Of a stretch of 64,000 bases of DNA, positions 1 to 9,532 are shown piece by piece (position 1 is the stretch's first letter; each line of letters starts with the position of its first letter). The notes beneath the pieces are model-generated. The model was not told where the DNA came from, did no database searches, and saw nothing but the letters and a program-made list of their open reading frames with translations. This DNA comes from UBA1205 sp045534635 (lineage in GTDB: Bacteria; Bacteroidota; Bacteroidia; Bacteroidales; WCHB1-69), in the NCBI GenBank assembly GCA_045534635.1, contig JAZSKB010000011.1, positions 35,746-99,745 of the forward strand. The letters run 5' to 3'. A program made the position numbers and the translations under genes.

Positions 1-945
1 TCCAACATTTGTTGTAACAATTGGTTTTTCAAAGTGATAGGCTACTTGAGTAACACCGCTTTGAGTTGCACTTTTGTAAGGTTGAGCAATCAAAGAGGCG
101 GCACTAAAATAAAGTGCTACTTCTGAGTTGGGAATAAAAGAAGTTCGCAAAACAATGTCTTCTTCTAAATGTAAGTCTTTGATTTGTTGTAAATATTGTT
201 CTTCTTTGGCATAAAATTCACCAGCCACAAGCAATTTTATTGGCAATTGTTTGATTTTTTCATTTGCCATTGCTTCCAAAAGGAGGTCTAACCCTTTGTA
301 ATCTCTAATAAAACCAAAAAAGAGAATATATTGGTGATTTTTATCTAAATTTAATTTTTCTATTGCAAAATCTCTTTCGTACACTTGTCCAAAATTATCG
401 TATAGAGGGTGAAGTGTATAAATAGATGGTTTTTGAGTATTAAATAATTTTAAATCGTTTAATACACTTTGCGACATAGTAACAAAAGCATCAACACTTT
501 TGGTAAAATAGCGAGAAAGTATTTTGTCAAATGGTCTTTTTTCGTGAGGAATAATATTATCGGTAATAGCAATTACTTTGGTGATTTTATTTTTGCGAAT
601 AATTCGAGAAATAGTACCAAGACAAGGACTCATAAAAGGAATCCAATAACGGACAATAACCATATCTGCTTTCAATTTTTTGATATATTGTCCAGTTTTC
701 CACCAATTGAATGGATTGATGGAATTTACCATTACTTTGATGTTTAAATTTTTAGGAGGTTCTTCATCAGAAAGTTGTGTTTTGCCCGGAAAAAGCAAAG
801 ATGGATATTGCAAACTAAAAGTAATAATAGTAACATCGTATCCGTTGTCCATATATGCTTTTGCCAAACGTTCGTTGAATGTGGATATTCCACCTCCTCG
901 AAGAGGATAAGCACTTCCTAAAATAATAATTTTCTGTTTTTTCAT
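1..945 (-). CDS. Glycosyltransferase family 4 (GT-B), partial at window edge
   Basis: The reading frame is open for 315 codons from the ATG at 943-945 to the window edge, so the C-terminus is missing. The N-terminus has the GT-B pattern: a beta strand, then a glycine-rich loop (LRGGGISTFNERLA), as in sugar-nucleotide-dependent GT4 enzymes that build capsule, O-antigen or other surface glycans. A second-domain stretch with FFGFIRDYKGLDLLLEA matches the start of the Glycos_transf_1 domain. The start codon overlaps the stop of the upstream GT2 gene by one base (TAATG), so the two are translationally coupled. The acceptor and sugar cannot be inferred. The family call is firm; the exact role is unknown. 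Confidence 0.9.
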   Translation of the reverse strand, partial: MKKQKIIILGSAYPLRGGGISTFNERLAKAYMDNGYDVTIITFSLQYPSLLFPGKTQLSDEEPPKNLNIKVMVNSINPFNWWKTGQYIKKLKADMVIVRYWIPFMSPCLGTISRIIRKNKITKVIAITDNIIPHEKRPFDKILSRYFTKSVDAFVTMSQSVLNDLKLFNTQKPSIYTLHPLYDNFGQVYERDFAIEKLNLDKNHQYILFFGFIRDYKGLDLLLEAMANEKIKQLPIKLLVAGEFYAKEEQYLQQIKDLHLEEDIVLRTSFIPNSEVALYFSAASLIAQPYKSATQSGVTQVAYHFEKPIVTTNVG

Positions 946-1907
946 TATAAAGATGGTGTTTTTTCTCGAATGATATATTTGTTTCTATCGGGAGAATTTC
1001 TTGAAATAAGTTCTCCCAAAAAACCAGCAAGGAAAAGCATAAGCCCCATAATCATCGCCAATAATGCAAGATAAAATAGGGGTTGGTCGGTAATTTGTCG
1101 ATAAATGTCAATATGATTGTACAAATTTACCAATTTTTCTATTATTAATACTATTGTAATAATAAATCCAATGAGAAAAGCAATTGACCCCCACAAACCA
1201 AAAAAGTGCATAGGTTTTTTGCTGAACCGAGATACAAAAGTAATGGAGATAAGGTCTAAATATCCGTTGATAAATCTATCCCAACCAAATTTTGTAACGC
1301 CAAATTTACGCTTTTGATGTTGAACCACTTTTTCTCCGATTTTGTTAAATCCTGCCCATTTGGCAATAACAGGAATATATCTGTGCATTTCTCCATAAAC
1401 TTCAATTGTTTTGACAACATCTTTTTTATATGCTTTCAATCCGCAGTTGAAATCATGTAAATTAATTTTAGAAATACGTCGTGTTGTCCAATTGAAAAAT
1501 TTTGATGGAATATTTTTGGCTAATTTAGAATCATAACGCACTTTTTTCCAGCCAGATACCAAATCATAATTTTCTTCGGTAATCATTTTGTATAAGTCTG
1601 GAATTTCTTCTGGACTATCTTGTAAATCTGCGTCCATAGTAATGACTACATTCCCTTGAACATGTTCAAATCCAACATTGAGAGCAGCCGATTTTCCATA
1701 ATTTCTGCGAAATCGGATACCTTTAACATTTTGATTTTTAGATTGTAAATCGGTTATTACTTGCCAAGAATTATCTGTAGAACCATCATCAATAAATACA
1801 ATTTCGTATTCATATTGATGTTCGTGCATAACACGTTCTATCCATGCCGTTAATTCTGGCAATGATTCTGCTTCATTTAACAAAGGTACTACAATTGAAA
1901 TATCCAT
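945..1907 (-). CDS. Glycosyltransferase family 2, membrane-anchored (DPM1/ArnC-like)
   Basis: The protein has 320 residues. The GT-A domain occupies roughly residues 1-210, with the N-terminal VPLLNEAESLP strand-loop, an FIDDGSTD motif and the metal-binding DAD in TMDADLQDSPEE. Two hydrophobic segments follow (about 235-260 and 280-305). This is the architecture of polyprenyl-phosphate hexose or aminoarabinose transferases, which load a sugar onto a lipid carrier at the inner membrane. It overlaps the DUF4199 gene upstream and the GT4 gene downstream by single bases, so the three form one coupled unit. The donor sugar is not determinable from the sequence. Confidence 0.92.
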   Translation of the reverse strand: MDISIVVPLLNEAESLPELTAWIERVMHEHQYEYEIVFIDDGSTDNSWQVITDLQSKNQNVKGIRFRRNYGKSAALNVGFEHVQGNVVITMDADLQDSPEEIPDLYKMITEENYDLVSGWKKVRYDSKLAKNIPSKFFNWTTRRISKINLHDFNCGLKAYKKDVVKTIEVYGEMHRYIPVIAKWAGFNKIGEKVVQHQKRKFGVTKFGWDRFINGYLDLISITFVSRFSKKPMHFFGLWGSIAFLIGFIITIVLIIEKLVNLYNHIDIYRQITDQPLFYLALLAMIMGLMLFLAGFLGELISRNSPDRNKYIIREKTPSL

Positions 1908-2458
1908 TATTCGTCTTTTTTATTGTTTTTAATTTCTTCTTTTGAAGGTATTGATTGTTTCATAAAAACAGTAATAAATAAAGTTGCCATAAGCGGAAAT
2001 ATAAAACTTTGTATAAAGTTGCTTCCTATAAGTATTACATTATCAATATCTTCTATCTTTTTTATTTTCGCTGATTTGTCATTTTCCGATAAATTACTTT
2101 CTGAAATTGTTGCTATTTGTTTTTGTTTGTATTTATCGAAAAAATTTTTGTCAATGCATTGAGATAAAATTATTAAGTGTAGAGTGAAAATGCAACAATA
2201 ACAGAAAGTTGTCCAAAATCCAGCACCAAACCCCTGTAAAAATAAAAATGGGAGATTGAAATCTCGTTTGGTTTTATATTCTTTGATAGCCTTGAAAATA
2301 CATACAATAATAATTATTAATGTTATAATACCGAGTAGATTACGAATAATTGAATTTTCTTCGGTAAGTACATAACGCATAATAATATCAATTGCAATGC
2401 TAACAATGCCAGCAATCAATCCCCATTTTAAACAGATACGAATAAGTGATTTATTCAT
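1907..2458 (-). CDS. DUF4199-type integral membrane protein
   Basis: The protein has 183 residues with about four hydrophobic segments (roughly 10-30, 38-58, 70-100 and 145-167) and a charged, lysine-rich extramembrane stretch near 105-140. Size, topology and position directly before a GT2 gene match DUF4199, a Bacteroidota-specific membrane family of unknown function often found beside polyprenyl-phosphate glycosyltransferases. Its stop overlaps the GT2 start by one base. A helper role for the glycosyltransferase is inference. No catalytic motif is visible. Confidence 0.75.
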   Translation of the reverse strand: MNKSLIRICLKWGLIAGIVSIAIDIIMRYVLTEENSIIRNLLGIITLIIIIVCIFKAIKEYKTKRDFNLPFLFLQGFGAGFWTTFCYCCIFTLHLIILSQCIDKNFFDKYKQKQIATISESNLSENDKSAKIKKIEDIDNVILIGSNFIQSFIFPLMATLFITVFMKQSIPSKEEIKNNKKDE

Positions 2459-2464
2459 AATATT

Positions 2465-3211
2465 TTACATGTGAATTCCACCATCACAACTGATGACTTG
2501 TCCTGTTATATACGATGAAAGTTCGCTTGCCAAATATACAGCAGTATCTGCGACATCCTTTGCAGAACCGGCTCTGCGTAATGGAATTGATTGAACCCAA
2601 GCAGTTCTAACATCTTCTTTTAAAGTTTTTGTCATTTCTGTTTCAATAAATCCTGGTGCAATGGCATTGCATCTAATATTACGAGAACCTAATTCTCTTG
2701 CTATGGATTTGGTAAATCCTAACATTCCTGCTTTTGACGCTGAATAATTGGCTTGACCTGCATTACCTTGTAATCCAACAACAGAACTCATATTGATGAT
2801 AGAACCTTTTCGTTGTTTTAGCATTATTGGTTGAACGGCTTTTACAAGATTGAAAACCGATTTAAGATTTACTTTCATTACAAGGTCGAAATCTTCTTCG
2901 CTCATTCTTAATAATAAATTGTCGCGAGTGATACCAGCATTGTTAACCAATATATCTATACGTTCAAAATCTGAAACGATTTTATTTACAGTTTCTTGTG
3001 AAGATTCAAATGATGATGCATCAGATGGATAAAATTCTGCTTTTACACCCAATGACAACAGTGTTTCTTTTGTTGCTTTGGCATTTTCATCTTCACGTAA
3101 ATCTGTGAATGCAATATTGGCTCCATGTTGAGCAAAAACAATAGCAATTTCTTTTCCAATTCCTCGAGATGCTCCTGTAATTAGTGCAACTTTTCCATCC
3201 AATAATTTCAT
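2465..3211 (-). CDS. fabG: 3-oxoacyl-[ACP] reductase FabG
   Basis: This classical SDR of 248 residues has the TGASRGIG cofactor loop near the N-terminus, the NNAG motif and the catalytic Ser-Tyr-Lys set (NMSSVVG, then YSASK). It is followed by the PGFIETEMT and DGGIHM segments typical of FabG. It catalyses the NADPH-dependent reduction of 3-oxoacyl-ACP in fatty acid synthesis. A longer frame runs to 3259, but that start lies upstream of the -7 box at 3247-3255. The ATG at 3209-3211 is therefore the start. The gene lies 6 bases before the DUF4199 gene and could be co-transcribed with the glycosyltransferases. Confidence 0.93.
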   Translation of the reverse strand: MKLLDGKVALITGASRGIGKEIAIVFAQHGANIAFTDLREDENAKATKETLLSLGVKAEFYPSDASSFESSQETVNKIVSDFERIDILVNNAGITRDNLLLRMSEEDFDLVMKVNLKSVFNLVKAVQPIMLKQRKGSIINMSSVVGLQGNAGQANYSASKAGMLGFTKSIARELGSRNIRCNAIAPGFIETEMTKTLKEDVRTAWVQSIPLRRAGSAKDVADTAVYLASELSSYITGQVISCDGGIHM

Positions 3212-3246
3212 ATACAATAATTTATTTTTTTTATAAGAATTTGTTT

Positions 3247-3255
3247 GCAAAGATA
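3247..3255 (-). promoter_or_regulatory. Promoter -7 box of fabG
   Basis: TATCTTTGC on the minus strand, about 36 bases before the fabG ATG, with AT-rich sequence upstream. It matches the Bacteroidota TAnnTTTG element and shows that the longer upstream reading frame is not the start. Confidence 0.75.
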
Positions 3256-3396
3256 ACATTTTTTTTGCAAATATTCAACATAATATTATTTATGAGAAAT
3301 AGAGTAGGATATTTTTGTTGTAAATTTATGAAAAATAGATTTTGTAGAATGTTGATGTGTTTTTATATTCTTGTTAATCATTAAATTAAGACAAAA

Positions 3397-5841
3397 TTAC
3401 TTTTCATCAAAAATTGCTGATAAGTTTATATGAGGATTGGAAATGTAGAATTTACATTTGTTTCTGTTCCAAAGATAAAATATAATTTCATCATCTTTTT
3501 GAATATGGAATGTTTCAGGCTTAATATTTACCATTGTATGGAAATTTTGCCATTTGTCGAAGATTCTAAAACCTTGTTTATTTACATTAATAAGCTCTTC
3601 GCTCCAGTATATATTTTTGTTATCTCTTCTGATTTCTGTAACAAAAGAGATTGTACAAGAAGAATCATTCTTTAAAGGAATAAAATTATTAAAATCAAGT
3701 TCAAGAAGCAATACTTTTTCAAGACCAGTTATTGTGTATTGTACAAAAGTACAAGGAAATTTATTATTGTTGAAACATATTGTGTCTTTAATATTTGTTG
3801 TATTATTCGATAATTTTTTTAAGAATGAGATTTGTTCTGATTTTGTATTCACAGAAAAAATTGTTTTTTTATTGTTTCGGTTTTCATATTGCCAATTTTC
3901 AACTAACGCATTGTTTTCCATAATATACAAGTCAAGATTTTTATAGGCGTTGAAAAATTTGGATATGAATGATGTGTCTTTTATAGAAGATGCCGATAAT
4001 CTTTTGTTTGAGTAGTTGATAGCATAAACTTGATTGTTCCACAAAAGAATATTTTTGTAAATACAACAATTTAAATCTCTTCCTATGTCCATAATCGGAT
4101 TAAAGGTTTGGCTTCCAAAAATAGAATCGGTATTTAATCCTTGATTAATCCACGAAACATTTTTAGGCGTTTTGCATAGATAATTGTTTCTTAATAAAGC
4201 CAAAAATGATGGAGTGATGTCTCGATGAGAAACAATTCCATCAAATTGTTTTGCTTTTTTTAGCATAGGTGACCATATAATTAAAGGAACATTGTTTAAA
4301 ACGAGTGGGTCAAGTTGCATATTGAAATTATGGTCGCCTGTAATTACGAAAATAGTATTATCAAAGTTTGGTTTGTTTTTATATAGATTAAAAAGTTTTT
4401 TTATACTATTATCAAGATATAGAAAAGATGCTATTTTCCTAATATTTCCTTCGTTAATATAAGGATGTTCGGGGTGGCGATTTAATAATTTTTTGTATTG
4501 ATTAACATATTTTTTTTCGTCAGGATATTCGAATGGGTCGTGAGTGGTAAGGGTTAGATAGACATCAATACGAGGATTTAAATTGAAATTTATAGAATTG
4601 ATAGTTTTTTCAAAGAGAAAATCATCGTAAATTCCCCATGTGTTTTGAGGAGCAAGAGAATCAAAAGAAGAAAGTTCAATCAAGTTGTCAATATTGTTTA
4701 ATTTTAAAAAATGACACATATTATCAAAACATAACCAGCCTCCGTATGCAAATGTTGAATGATAGTTGTTGTCGTGTAAAATTGTTAACAAAGAATGAAA
4801 TTGAGGAGCACTTTCTTTATAATTCATAAATCCAGTTTTTCCAAATGGTAAAGAACCAAAAATAGATGGCAAAGCACAAATTGTTCTTTGTGAAGTAGAA
4901 AAGCAATTGTTCCATGATAGCCCTTGAATAGATAATGAATCAAGAAATGGTGTTGCAGAAGGAAGTCGGCTATTGTTTCCGCTAAATTCACGTCCTAATC
5001 CTTCAACGATAATAAAAACAAAATTAGGTTTCTCTTTTTGTAAATTAAAATATGTAGAAAGTACGTCAGGACTTGTTTCTTTGTGTAAAAAAGGATATGA
5101 AGGATTTATAAAAATATTGTTGGGAAATTTGTCTTGAAAGGTAGAAATGTAATTTGTTAAACTTATTTTGTCAATAGAATATTTTTTAGTAGTAAAGGAA
5201 ATACTTTCTATAAAATAAACAATTTTATTTTTTTGAATATAATAAGATTGTAAATTTGTTGCTCTATCAAATGTAATTGTTGTAGCAAACGAAAAAGATA
5301 GGAGTGTTAAAAATAATATCGTATTTATTACGATATGTTTACATATTTGTTTTTTAGAAATTATAAAAAAAACTATAGGTAAACCTATGATTATTATATA
5401 ATTCCATAATTTTCCTTTTTGTGATGCAGACATTATTTCTATAATCTCTGGAAGTGAGTATTGAAATATAACTTTATCTAAAGGTATTTCTGCAATGGAG
5501 AAAAATGTTACTAGAGAGCAAGATATTAGAATATACAATGTTGTAATAATTCGTAAAGAGATATTTGTCGCCTTGGGAAAATAAAAATAAAAGGCAAAGA
5601 AAAATGGAAAAATAAAAAAGGTGATTTTTCCAAAATAAACAATATCATTCCAAAAACCTTTTATATTTAGTAATATATTGATATTAAAAGGAATGTTGAA
5701 AGAATTGTTTAATAAGATAGTTTCAAAGATTCTAATTCCCAAAAATGTAATTATCAACCATAATTCAATGCCAATGTAATGGTTTATTGCATAGGAAAGA
5801 TTATGCTTGAAATTATACATTAATAGGTTCGATTTTTTCAT
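3397..5841 (-). CDS. LTA-synthase-like membrane sulfatase/phosphotransferase
   Basis: The protein has 814 residues. The first 200 hold about five transmembrane helices; an extracytoplasmic alkaline-phosphatase-superfamily domain follows. Visible motifs are FVFIIVEGLGREF (first metal-binding strand), the FSTSQRTICALPSIFG stretch where LtaS-like enzymes carry the nucleophilic Thr/Ser, TTHDPFEYP, and VITGDHN (late metal ligands). Such proteins transfer phosphoglycerol or phosphoethanolamine-type groups to surface glycans or lipids. In Bacteroidota the substrate is usually unknown. The last 200 residues look like an added beta-rich domain. The family is well supported; the substrate is not. Confidence 0.85.
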   Translation of the reverse strand: MKKSNLLMYNFKHNLSYAINHYIGIELWLIITFLGIRIFETILLNNSFNIPFNINILLNIKGFWNDIVYFGKITFFIFPFFFAFYFYFPKATNISLRIITTLYILISCSLVTFFSIAEIPLDKVIFQYSLPEIIEIMSASQKGKLWNYIIIIGLPIVFFIISKKQICKHIVINTILFLTLLSFSFATTITFDRATNLQSYYIQKNKIVYFIESISFTTKKYSIDKISLTNYISTFQDKFPNNIFINPSYPFLHKETSPDVLSTYFNLQKEKPNFVFIIVEGLGREFSGNNSRLPSATPFLDSLSIQGLSWNNCFSTSQRTICALPSIFGSLPFGKTGFMNYKESAPQFHSLLTILHDNNYHSTFAYGGWLCFDNMCHFLKLNNIDNLIELSSFDSLAPQNTWGIYDDFLFEKTINSINFNLNPRIDVYLTLTTHDPFEYPDEKKYVNQYKKLLNRHPEHPYINEGNIRKIASFLYLDNSIKKLFNLYKNKPNFDNTIFVITGDHNFNMQLDPLVLNNVPLIIWSPMLKKAKQFDGIVSHRDITPSFLALLRNNYLCKTPKNVSWINQGLNTDSIFGSQTFNPIMDIGRDLNCCIYKNILLWNNQVYAINYSNKRLSASSIKDTSFISKFFNAYKNLDLYIMENNALVENWQYENRNNKKTIFSVNTKSEQISFLKKLSNNTTNIKDTICFNNNKFPCTFVQYTITGLEKVLLLELDFNNFIPLKNDSSCTISFVTEIRRDNKNIYWSEELINVNKQGFRIFDKWQNFHTMVNIKPETFHIQKDDEIIFYLWNRNKCKFYISNPHINLSAIFDEK

Positions 5842-5900
5842 TAGAAAATTTGATAAGTAATGATTTATTGTTAAAATGTATGTATAAGTTCAACGCAATA

Positions 5901-6689
5901 TTACATACTTGAAATAGAACGTGCTATTTTTGCGGTTAATGCAGGGAAAAATCGTTTTAAGTAAGCCATAATCAATTCTTTACCACCAATAAAAACTTCT
6001 CGTTTGCCGTTTTCAATGGCTTTGGCAATTTGTTGTCCTGCTTTTTCCGCGGAAATACCAGAGGCTTGCCCATTGTCCATTTTTCCATGTTGTTTGCCAT
6101 CTTTTTCCAATGCGTAGATAGATATATTGGTTTGAACTCTTCCCGGACAAATAAAGGTTACCTTAATATTATCTTTATAATTTTCTGCTGCAATAGTCTC
6201 AAAAAATCCGTACAAAGCATGTTTTGACGAACAGTAGGCACATCGTAGCGGAAATCCAAATTTTCCAGCAATACTTGTTGTTACTGCCAATTGTCCACCT
6301 CCTTGTTCTACCATTTTAGGAAGAATGTATTTGACAATATGAACAGGAGCAAAATAATTGACATTCATAACCTTATTTATTACTTTGATGTCGGTTTCTA
6401 TTGTTGTCCCTCGTTGACTGATACCAGCATTGTTGTACATGATGTCAATTTTACCAAATTGATTCCATGCTTGTTCTGCCAAATGTTCAATTTCTGTGAT
6501 ATTTGATAAATCAAAAGGAAGCAATGCAATATTTTCAGCACCTAATTTTATTGCTTCTTTTTTTACATCGTTCAAAAGGTCTTCTTCTAAAGCGGTGAGT
6601 ATCAATCGATATTTTCTTTTAGCAAATTCCAATGCTGTGGCTTTGCCTATACCAGAAGATGCTCCTGTAATCCATATTACTTTACTCAT
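5901..6689 (-). CDS. Short-chain dehydrogenase/reductase
   Basis: The protein has 262 residues. The Rossmann motif TGASSGIGKA starts at about residue 9, NNAG follows near 88, and the Ser and YCSSK catalytic residues are present. The C-terminal part is longer and more basic than in FabG (ending AYLKRFFPALTAKIARSISSM), resembling the DHRS7-like SDR group, which acts on lipids or hydrophobic carbonyls. It is NAD(P)-dependent with an unknown substrate. It lies 20 bases after the S4-domain gene in a run of minus-strand genes, with no promoter box visible between them. Confidence 0.88.
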   Translation of the reverse strand: MSKVIWITGASSGIGKATALEFAKRKYRLILTALEEDLLNDVKKEAIKLGAENIALLPFDLSNITEIEHLAEQAWNQFGKIDIMYNNAGISQRGTTIETDIKVINKVMNVNYFAPVHIVKYILPKMVEQGGGQLAVTTSIAGKFGFPLRCAYCSSKHALYGFFETIAAENYKDNIKVTFICPGRVQTNISIYALEKDGKQHGKMDNGQASGISAEKAGQQIAKAIENGKREVFIGGKELIMAYLKRFFPALTAKIARSISSM

Positions 6690-6709
6690 ATATAATTTTT
6701 ATCAGTATT

Positions 6710-7120
6710 TTAATCAATTTCTTCATCGTCCCAATCTTCTTCAACAGCAAGAAAGTCTTTGAGATAATCCAATTGTCGTCTATCTCTTTTGGTTGGACGA
6801 CCTAATCCGTTTTCTCTAAATTCAAATCGGCTGTGTAGCATTTTTATGCGTTCATATTCTTCAATAGGAGTTATATCTTGATAAAAATCGGGAACAAGTT
6901 TAGCGGGAATCCTATTTTTGGGAATATCAACGACAACAATTTGTTTCTGCAATTGTCCTAATCTTACTTGAATATGTTGTCCAATTTGAATTTCTTTAGA
7001 AGGTTTTGCGTTGTTGTCGTTAATTTTAACTTTTCCAGCATTGCAAGCATCACTAGCTATAGTACGAGTTTTAAAAAGTCGAACCATCCACAACCATTTG
7101 TCTATGCGTGTTTTATCCAT
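6710..7120 (-). CDS. S4-domain RNA-binding protein (Hsp15/HslR-like)
   Basis: The protein has 136 residues. The S4 fold starts immediately after the initiator (RIDKWLWMVRLFKTRTIASDAC, followed by GKVKIN), the signature of Hsp15/HslR, which binds stalled 50S subunits carrying nascent chains. A charged tail contains GRPTKRDRRQLD, also typical of HslR homologues, and ends in an acidic stretch. It begins 3 bases after the DUF4159 stop, in the same operon. The exact role in this phylum is untested. Confidence 0.85.
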   Translation of the reverse strand: MDKTRIDKWLWMVRLFKTRTIASDACNAGKVKINDNNAKPSKEIQIGQHIQVRLGQLQKQIVVVDIPKNRIPAKLVPDFYQDITPIEEYERIKMLHSRFEFRENGLGRPTKRDRRQLDYLKDFLAVEEDWDDEEID

Positions 7121-7123
7121 TTT

Positions 7124-7780
7124 CTATTTAGTAAAGACGTATTCTATTATATTGGCACCCATGTGCAATGCTTTCATGCGTGTGTTTTCGTCATCGTGAT
7201 GAACAGATGCATCTTCCCAACCATCTCCGAGGTCGCATTCGTAAGTATAAAAACATATTAATCTCCCTTCGTAAATGAGTCCAAAACCTTGTGATGGTTT
7301 GGCATCGTGTTCGTGAATTTTGGGCAATCCGTTTGGAAAATTATATTTTTGATGATAAATAGGATGATTGTTAGGAAGTTCAATAAATTCTAATTCAGGA
7401 AATACTTTTTTCATTTCTCTACGGATAGCAATATTCATGCCATAATTGTCATCAATATGTAAAAAACCACCCGAAAGCAGATATTGACGTAAATTTTGAA
7501 CTTCATCATCAGAAAATACCACGTTACCATGTCCTGTCATGTGGACAAATGGATAGTTGAAAATATTTTTACTACCGACCTCAATAGTTGCAGGAATAGG
7601 ATTGAGGTTCATTTTCAATTCTTTGTTGCAAAATTGTATCAAATTTGGTAAAGAGGTAGGGTTGGCATACCAATCGCCACCTCCTCGGTATTTCAACAAA
7701 GCGATTTGTTGCCCTAATCCATTAAATATAAATAAGATACAAAATAAAAATAAGAAAAAAAATTGTTTATAATTTTTCAT
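7124..7780 (-). CDS. DUF4159 domain protein, exported
   Basis: The protein has 218 residues. A hydrophobic N-terminal segment (residues about 6-22, ending near GLGQQ) looks like a signal peptide or anchor. The body matches DUF4159: ALLKYRGGGDWYANP, then FVHMTGHGNV, GGFLHIDDNYG, NNHPIYHQKYNFPNGLPKIHEHD and the closing ECDLGDGWED. The fold resembles glutamine-amidotransferase-like domains, but no enzymatic activity is established. It starts 3 bases after the RNase G stop. Function unknown; the envelope is the likely location. Confidence 0.8.
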   Translation of the reverse strand: MKNYKQFFFLFLFCILFIFNGLGQQIALLKYRGGGDWYANPTSLPNLIQFCNKELKMNLNPIPATIEVGSKNIFNYPFVHMTGHGNVVFSDDEVQNLRQYLLSGGFLHIDDNYGMNIAIRREMKKVFPELEFIELPNNHPIYHQKYNFPNGLPKIHEHDAKPSQGFGLIYEGRLICFYTYECDLGDGWEDASVHHDDENTRMKALHMGANIIEYVFTK

Positions 7781-7782
7781 AT

Positions 7783-9369
7783 TTATTCATCATTATCGTG
7801 ATAGTGTTTGGTTTCTGGTGCCCAGAAATTGATTTCGCCTACATTTTTATTGAAAAAACGATATTCTAATAATTGGAAATTGGTTTTTGGAACAATTTTT
7901 AATCTACATTTATATTTAAATATCCATTGTCTGCGTTTGTTCCAAAATCCTTTATTAAGAAATGCATGTAAAAATGGATGAACAAGTAAAGTAAGATTGC
8001 GTTCTTTTTGATGTTCTATCATCATTTGTAGATTGTTTTCTATATCGTCAACAATAAGTACTGGCGGACGCACCAATCCAGAACCATTGCAAGATGGACA
8101 ACATTCTCTTACATCAATACTTATTTCAGGGCGAACTCTTTGGCGGGTAATTTGTATTAATCCAAATTTGTTAGGTGGTAAGATAGTATGTCTGGCTTTG
8201 TCGGCACTCATCACTTCTGTCATATATTTATATAGTTCTTTGCGATGTTCTGCAACGTGCATATCAATAAAATCGATGATGATGATACCACCCATATCTC
8301 TCAATCGCAATTGACGTGCAATTTCTTTTGCTGCCTGAATGTTTACTTCTAAAGCGTTGATTTCTTGTGTTTTATTTGGGTTTACACGATGCCCACTATT
8401 AACATCAATTACGTGTAAGGCTTCAGTTTGTTCTATAATAAGATAAATTCCTCCGCGTATAGATATGCTTTTTCCAAAAGAACCTTTTATTTGTTTATCA
8501 ATACCATAGTATTCAAAAATAGGGGTTGCACTTTTGTGAAGTTTTATAATATCTGTTTGTGCTGGGGCTATAGTTTGAATATAGTTTTTTACATCTGTAT
8601 AATAATTAGCATTTACATAAATAGCATCAAAAGTATCATTGAGCATATCTCTGAGCAATGTTGAAGTTTTATTAAGTTCGCTAACAAGTAGTTTTGGAAA
8701 TCTGTTGCCATTGATATTTTGGACAACTTTTTCCCAACGACTAATTAGTGAACGCATATCATTGTGTAATATATCAATGCTTTGGTCTTTTGCAACGGTA
8801 CGTATGATAATGCCAACATTTTTAGGTTTAACGCTTTGTACTATTTTACGTAGTCGATTACGATTTTCGTTAGAGGTTATTTTTTGAGATACCATTACTT
8901 TATCAGAAAATGGTACTAAAACACAATATCTTCCGGCTAAGGCTATTTCGCTTGATAGACGAGGTCCTTTAGTAGAAATTGCTTCTTTGGCTATTTGTAC
9001 CATAATGAGGTCTCCAACAGATAATATATCTTTTATTTTTCCTGTTTTGGGAATTGGTTCCTCTTTTTTTATATCTGATAGTGAAGGACTTTTTATGTTT
9101 CCTAATAAACAATCTCGGGTATATCTTTGGAATGTTAGTATATTTGGTCCTAAATCTAAGTAATGTAAAAAAGCATCTTTTTCATGCCCTATATCAATAA
9201 ATGCTGCATTCAATCCAGAGATAATTCTTTTTACTTTACCTAAATAAATATCTCCAACCTTGAAATTGTCCGAAGTTTTTTCTCGGTGTAATTCAACTAA
9301 GGTTTTATTTTCCAATAATGCTATTCGGGTATCATTATTAGACGAATCAATAAATAATTCTTTGCTCAA
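7783..9369 (-). CDS. rng: Ribonuclease G/E family endoribonuclease
   Basis: The protein has 528 residues. An S1 RNA-binding domain (about 38-130) contains VGDIYLGKVKRI and AAFIDIGHEKDAFLH. The RNase E/G catalytic core follows, with VIDVNSGH and GGIIIIDFIDMH carrying the Mg-binding aspartates. The zinc-link motif CCPSCNGSG comes near residue 430. Length is close to RNase G of other Bacteroidota. It acts in 16S rRNA 5' maturation and mRNA turnover. It sits just beyond the hairpin terminator at 9425-9479 and no clear promoter box lies between, so it may depend on readthrough from the HU unit. Confidence 0.95.
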   Translation of the reverse strand: MSKELFIDSSNNDTRIALLENKTLVELHREKTSDNFKVGDIYLGKVKRIISGLNAAFIDIGHEKDAFLHYLDLGPNILTFQRYTRDCLLGNIKSPSLSDIKKEEPIPKTGKIKDILSVGDLIMVQIAKEAISTKGPRLSSEIALAGRYCVLVPFSDKVMVSQKITSNENRNRLRKIVQSVKPKNVGIIIRTVAKDQSIDILHNDMRSLISRWEKVVQNINGNRFPKLLVSELNKTSTLLRDMLNDTFDAIYVNANYYTDVKNYIQTIAPAQTDIIKLHKSATPIFEYYGIDKQIKGSFGKSISIRGGIYLIIEQTEALHVIDVNSGHRVNPNKTQEINALEVNIQAAKEIARQLRLRDMGGIIIIDFIDMHVAEHRKELYKYMTEVMSADKARHTILPPNKFGLIQITRQRVRPEISIDVRECCPSCNGSGLVRPPVLIVDDIENNLQMMIEHQKERNLTLLVHPFLHAFLNKGFWNKRRQWIFKYKCRLKIVPKTNFQLLEYRFFNKNVGEINFWAPETKHYHDNDE

Positions 9370-9424
9370 TGTTGTTATTTATTATATTCTTATTGTGGTT
9401 ACAACAAGAATTGGGTTACTAAAA

Positions 9425-9479
9425 ATAAAAAAAAACTAAACCACACATTCACAAATATTGGGGAATATGTGATTTAGTT
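9425..9479 (-). terminator. Strong intrinsic terminator after the HU and small basic peptide genes
   Basis: On the minus strand a 17-bp stem (9463-9479 pairing with 9434-9450, two G-U pairs) with a 12-base loop is followed by a run of T. It lies between the 29-codon gene and rng. Confidence 0.85.
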
Positions 9480-9532
9480 GATTGTTTAAAAACAGAAAAA
9501 ATGAATAATATTATTATATGATGAAAATAAGA

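Noticed and set aside
3212..3259. N-terminal extension of fabG by 16 codons
   Set aside because: The extension starts upstream of the TATCTTTGC box, so it would not be transcribed; the downstream ATG begins right at the Rossmann fold.
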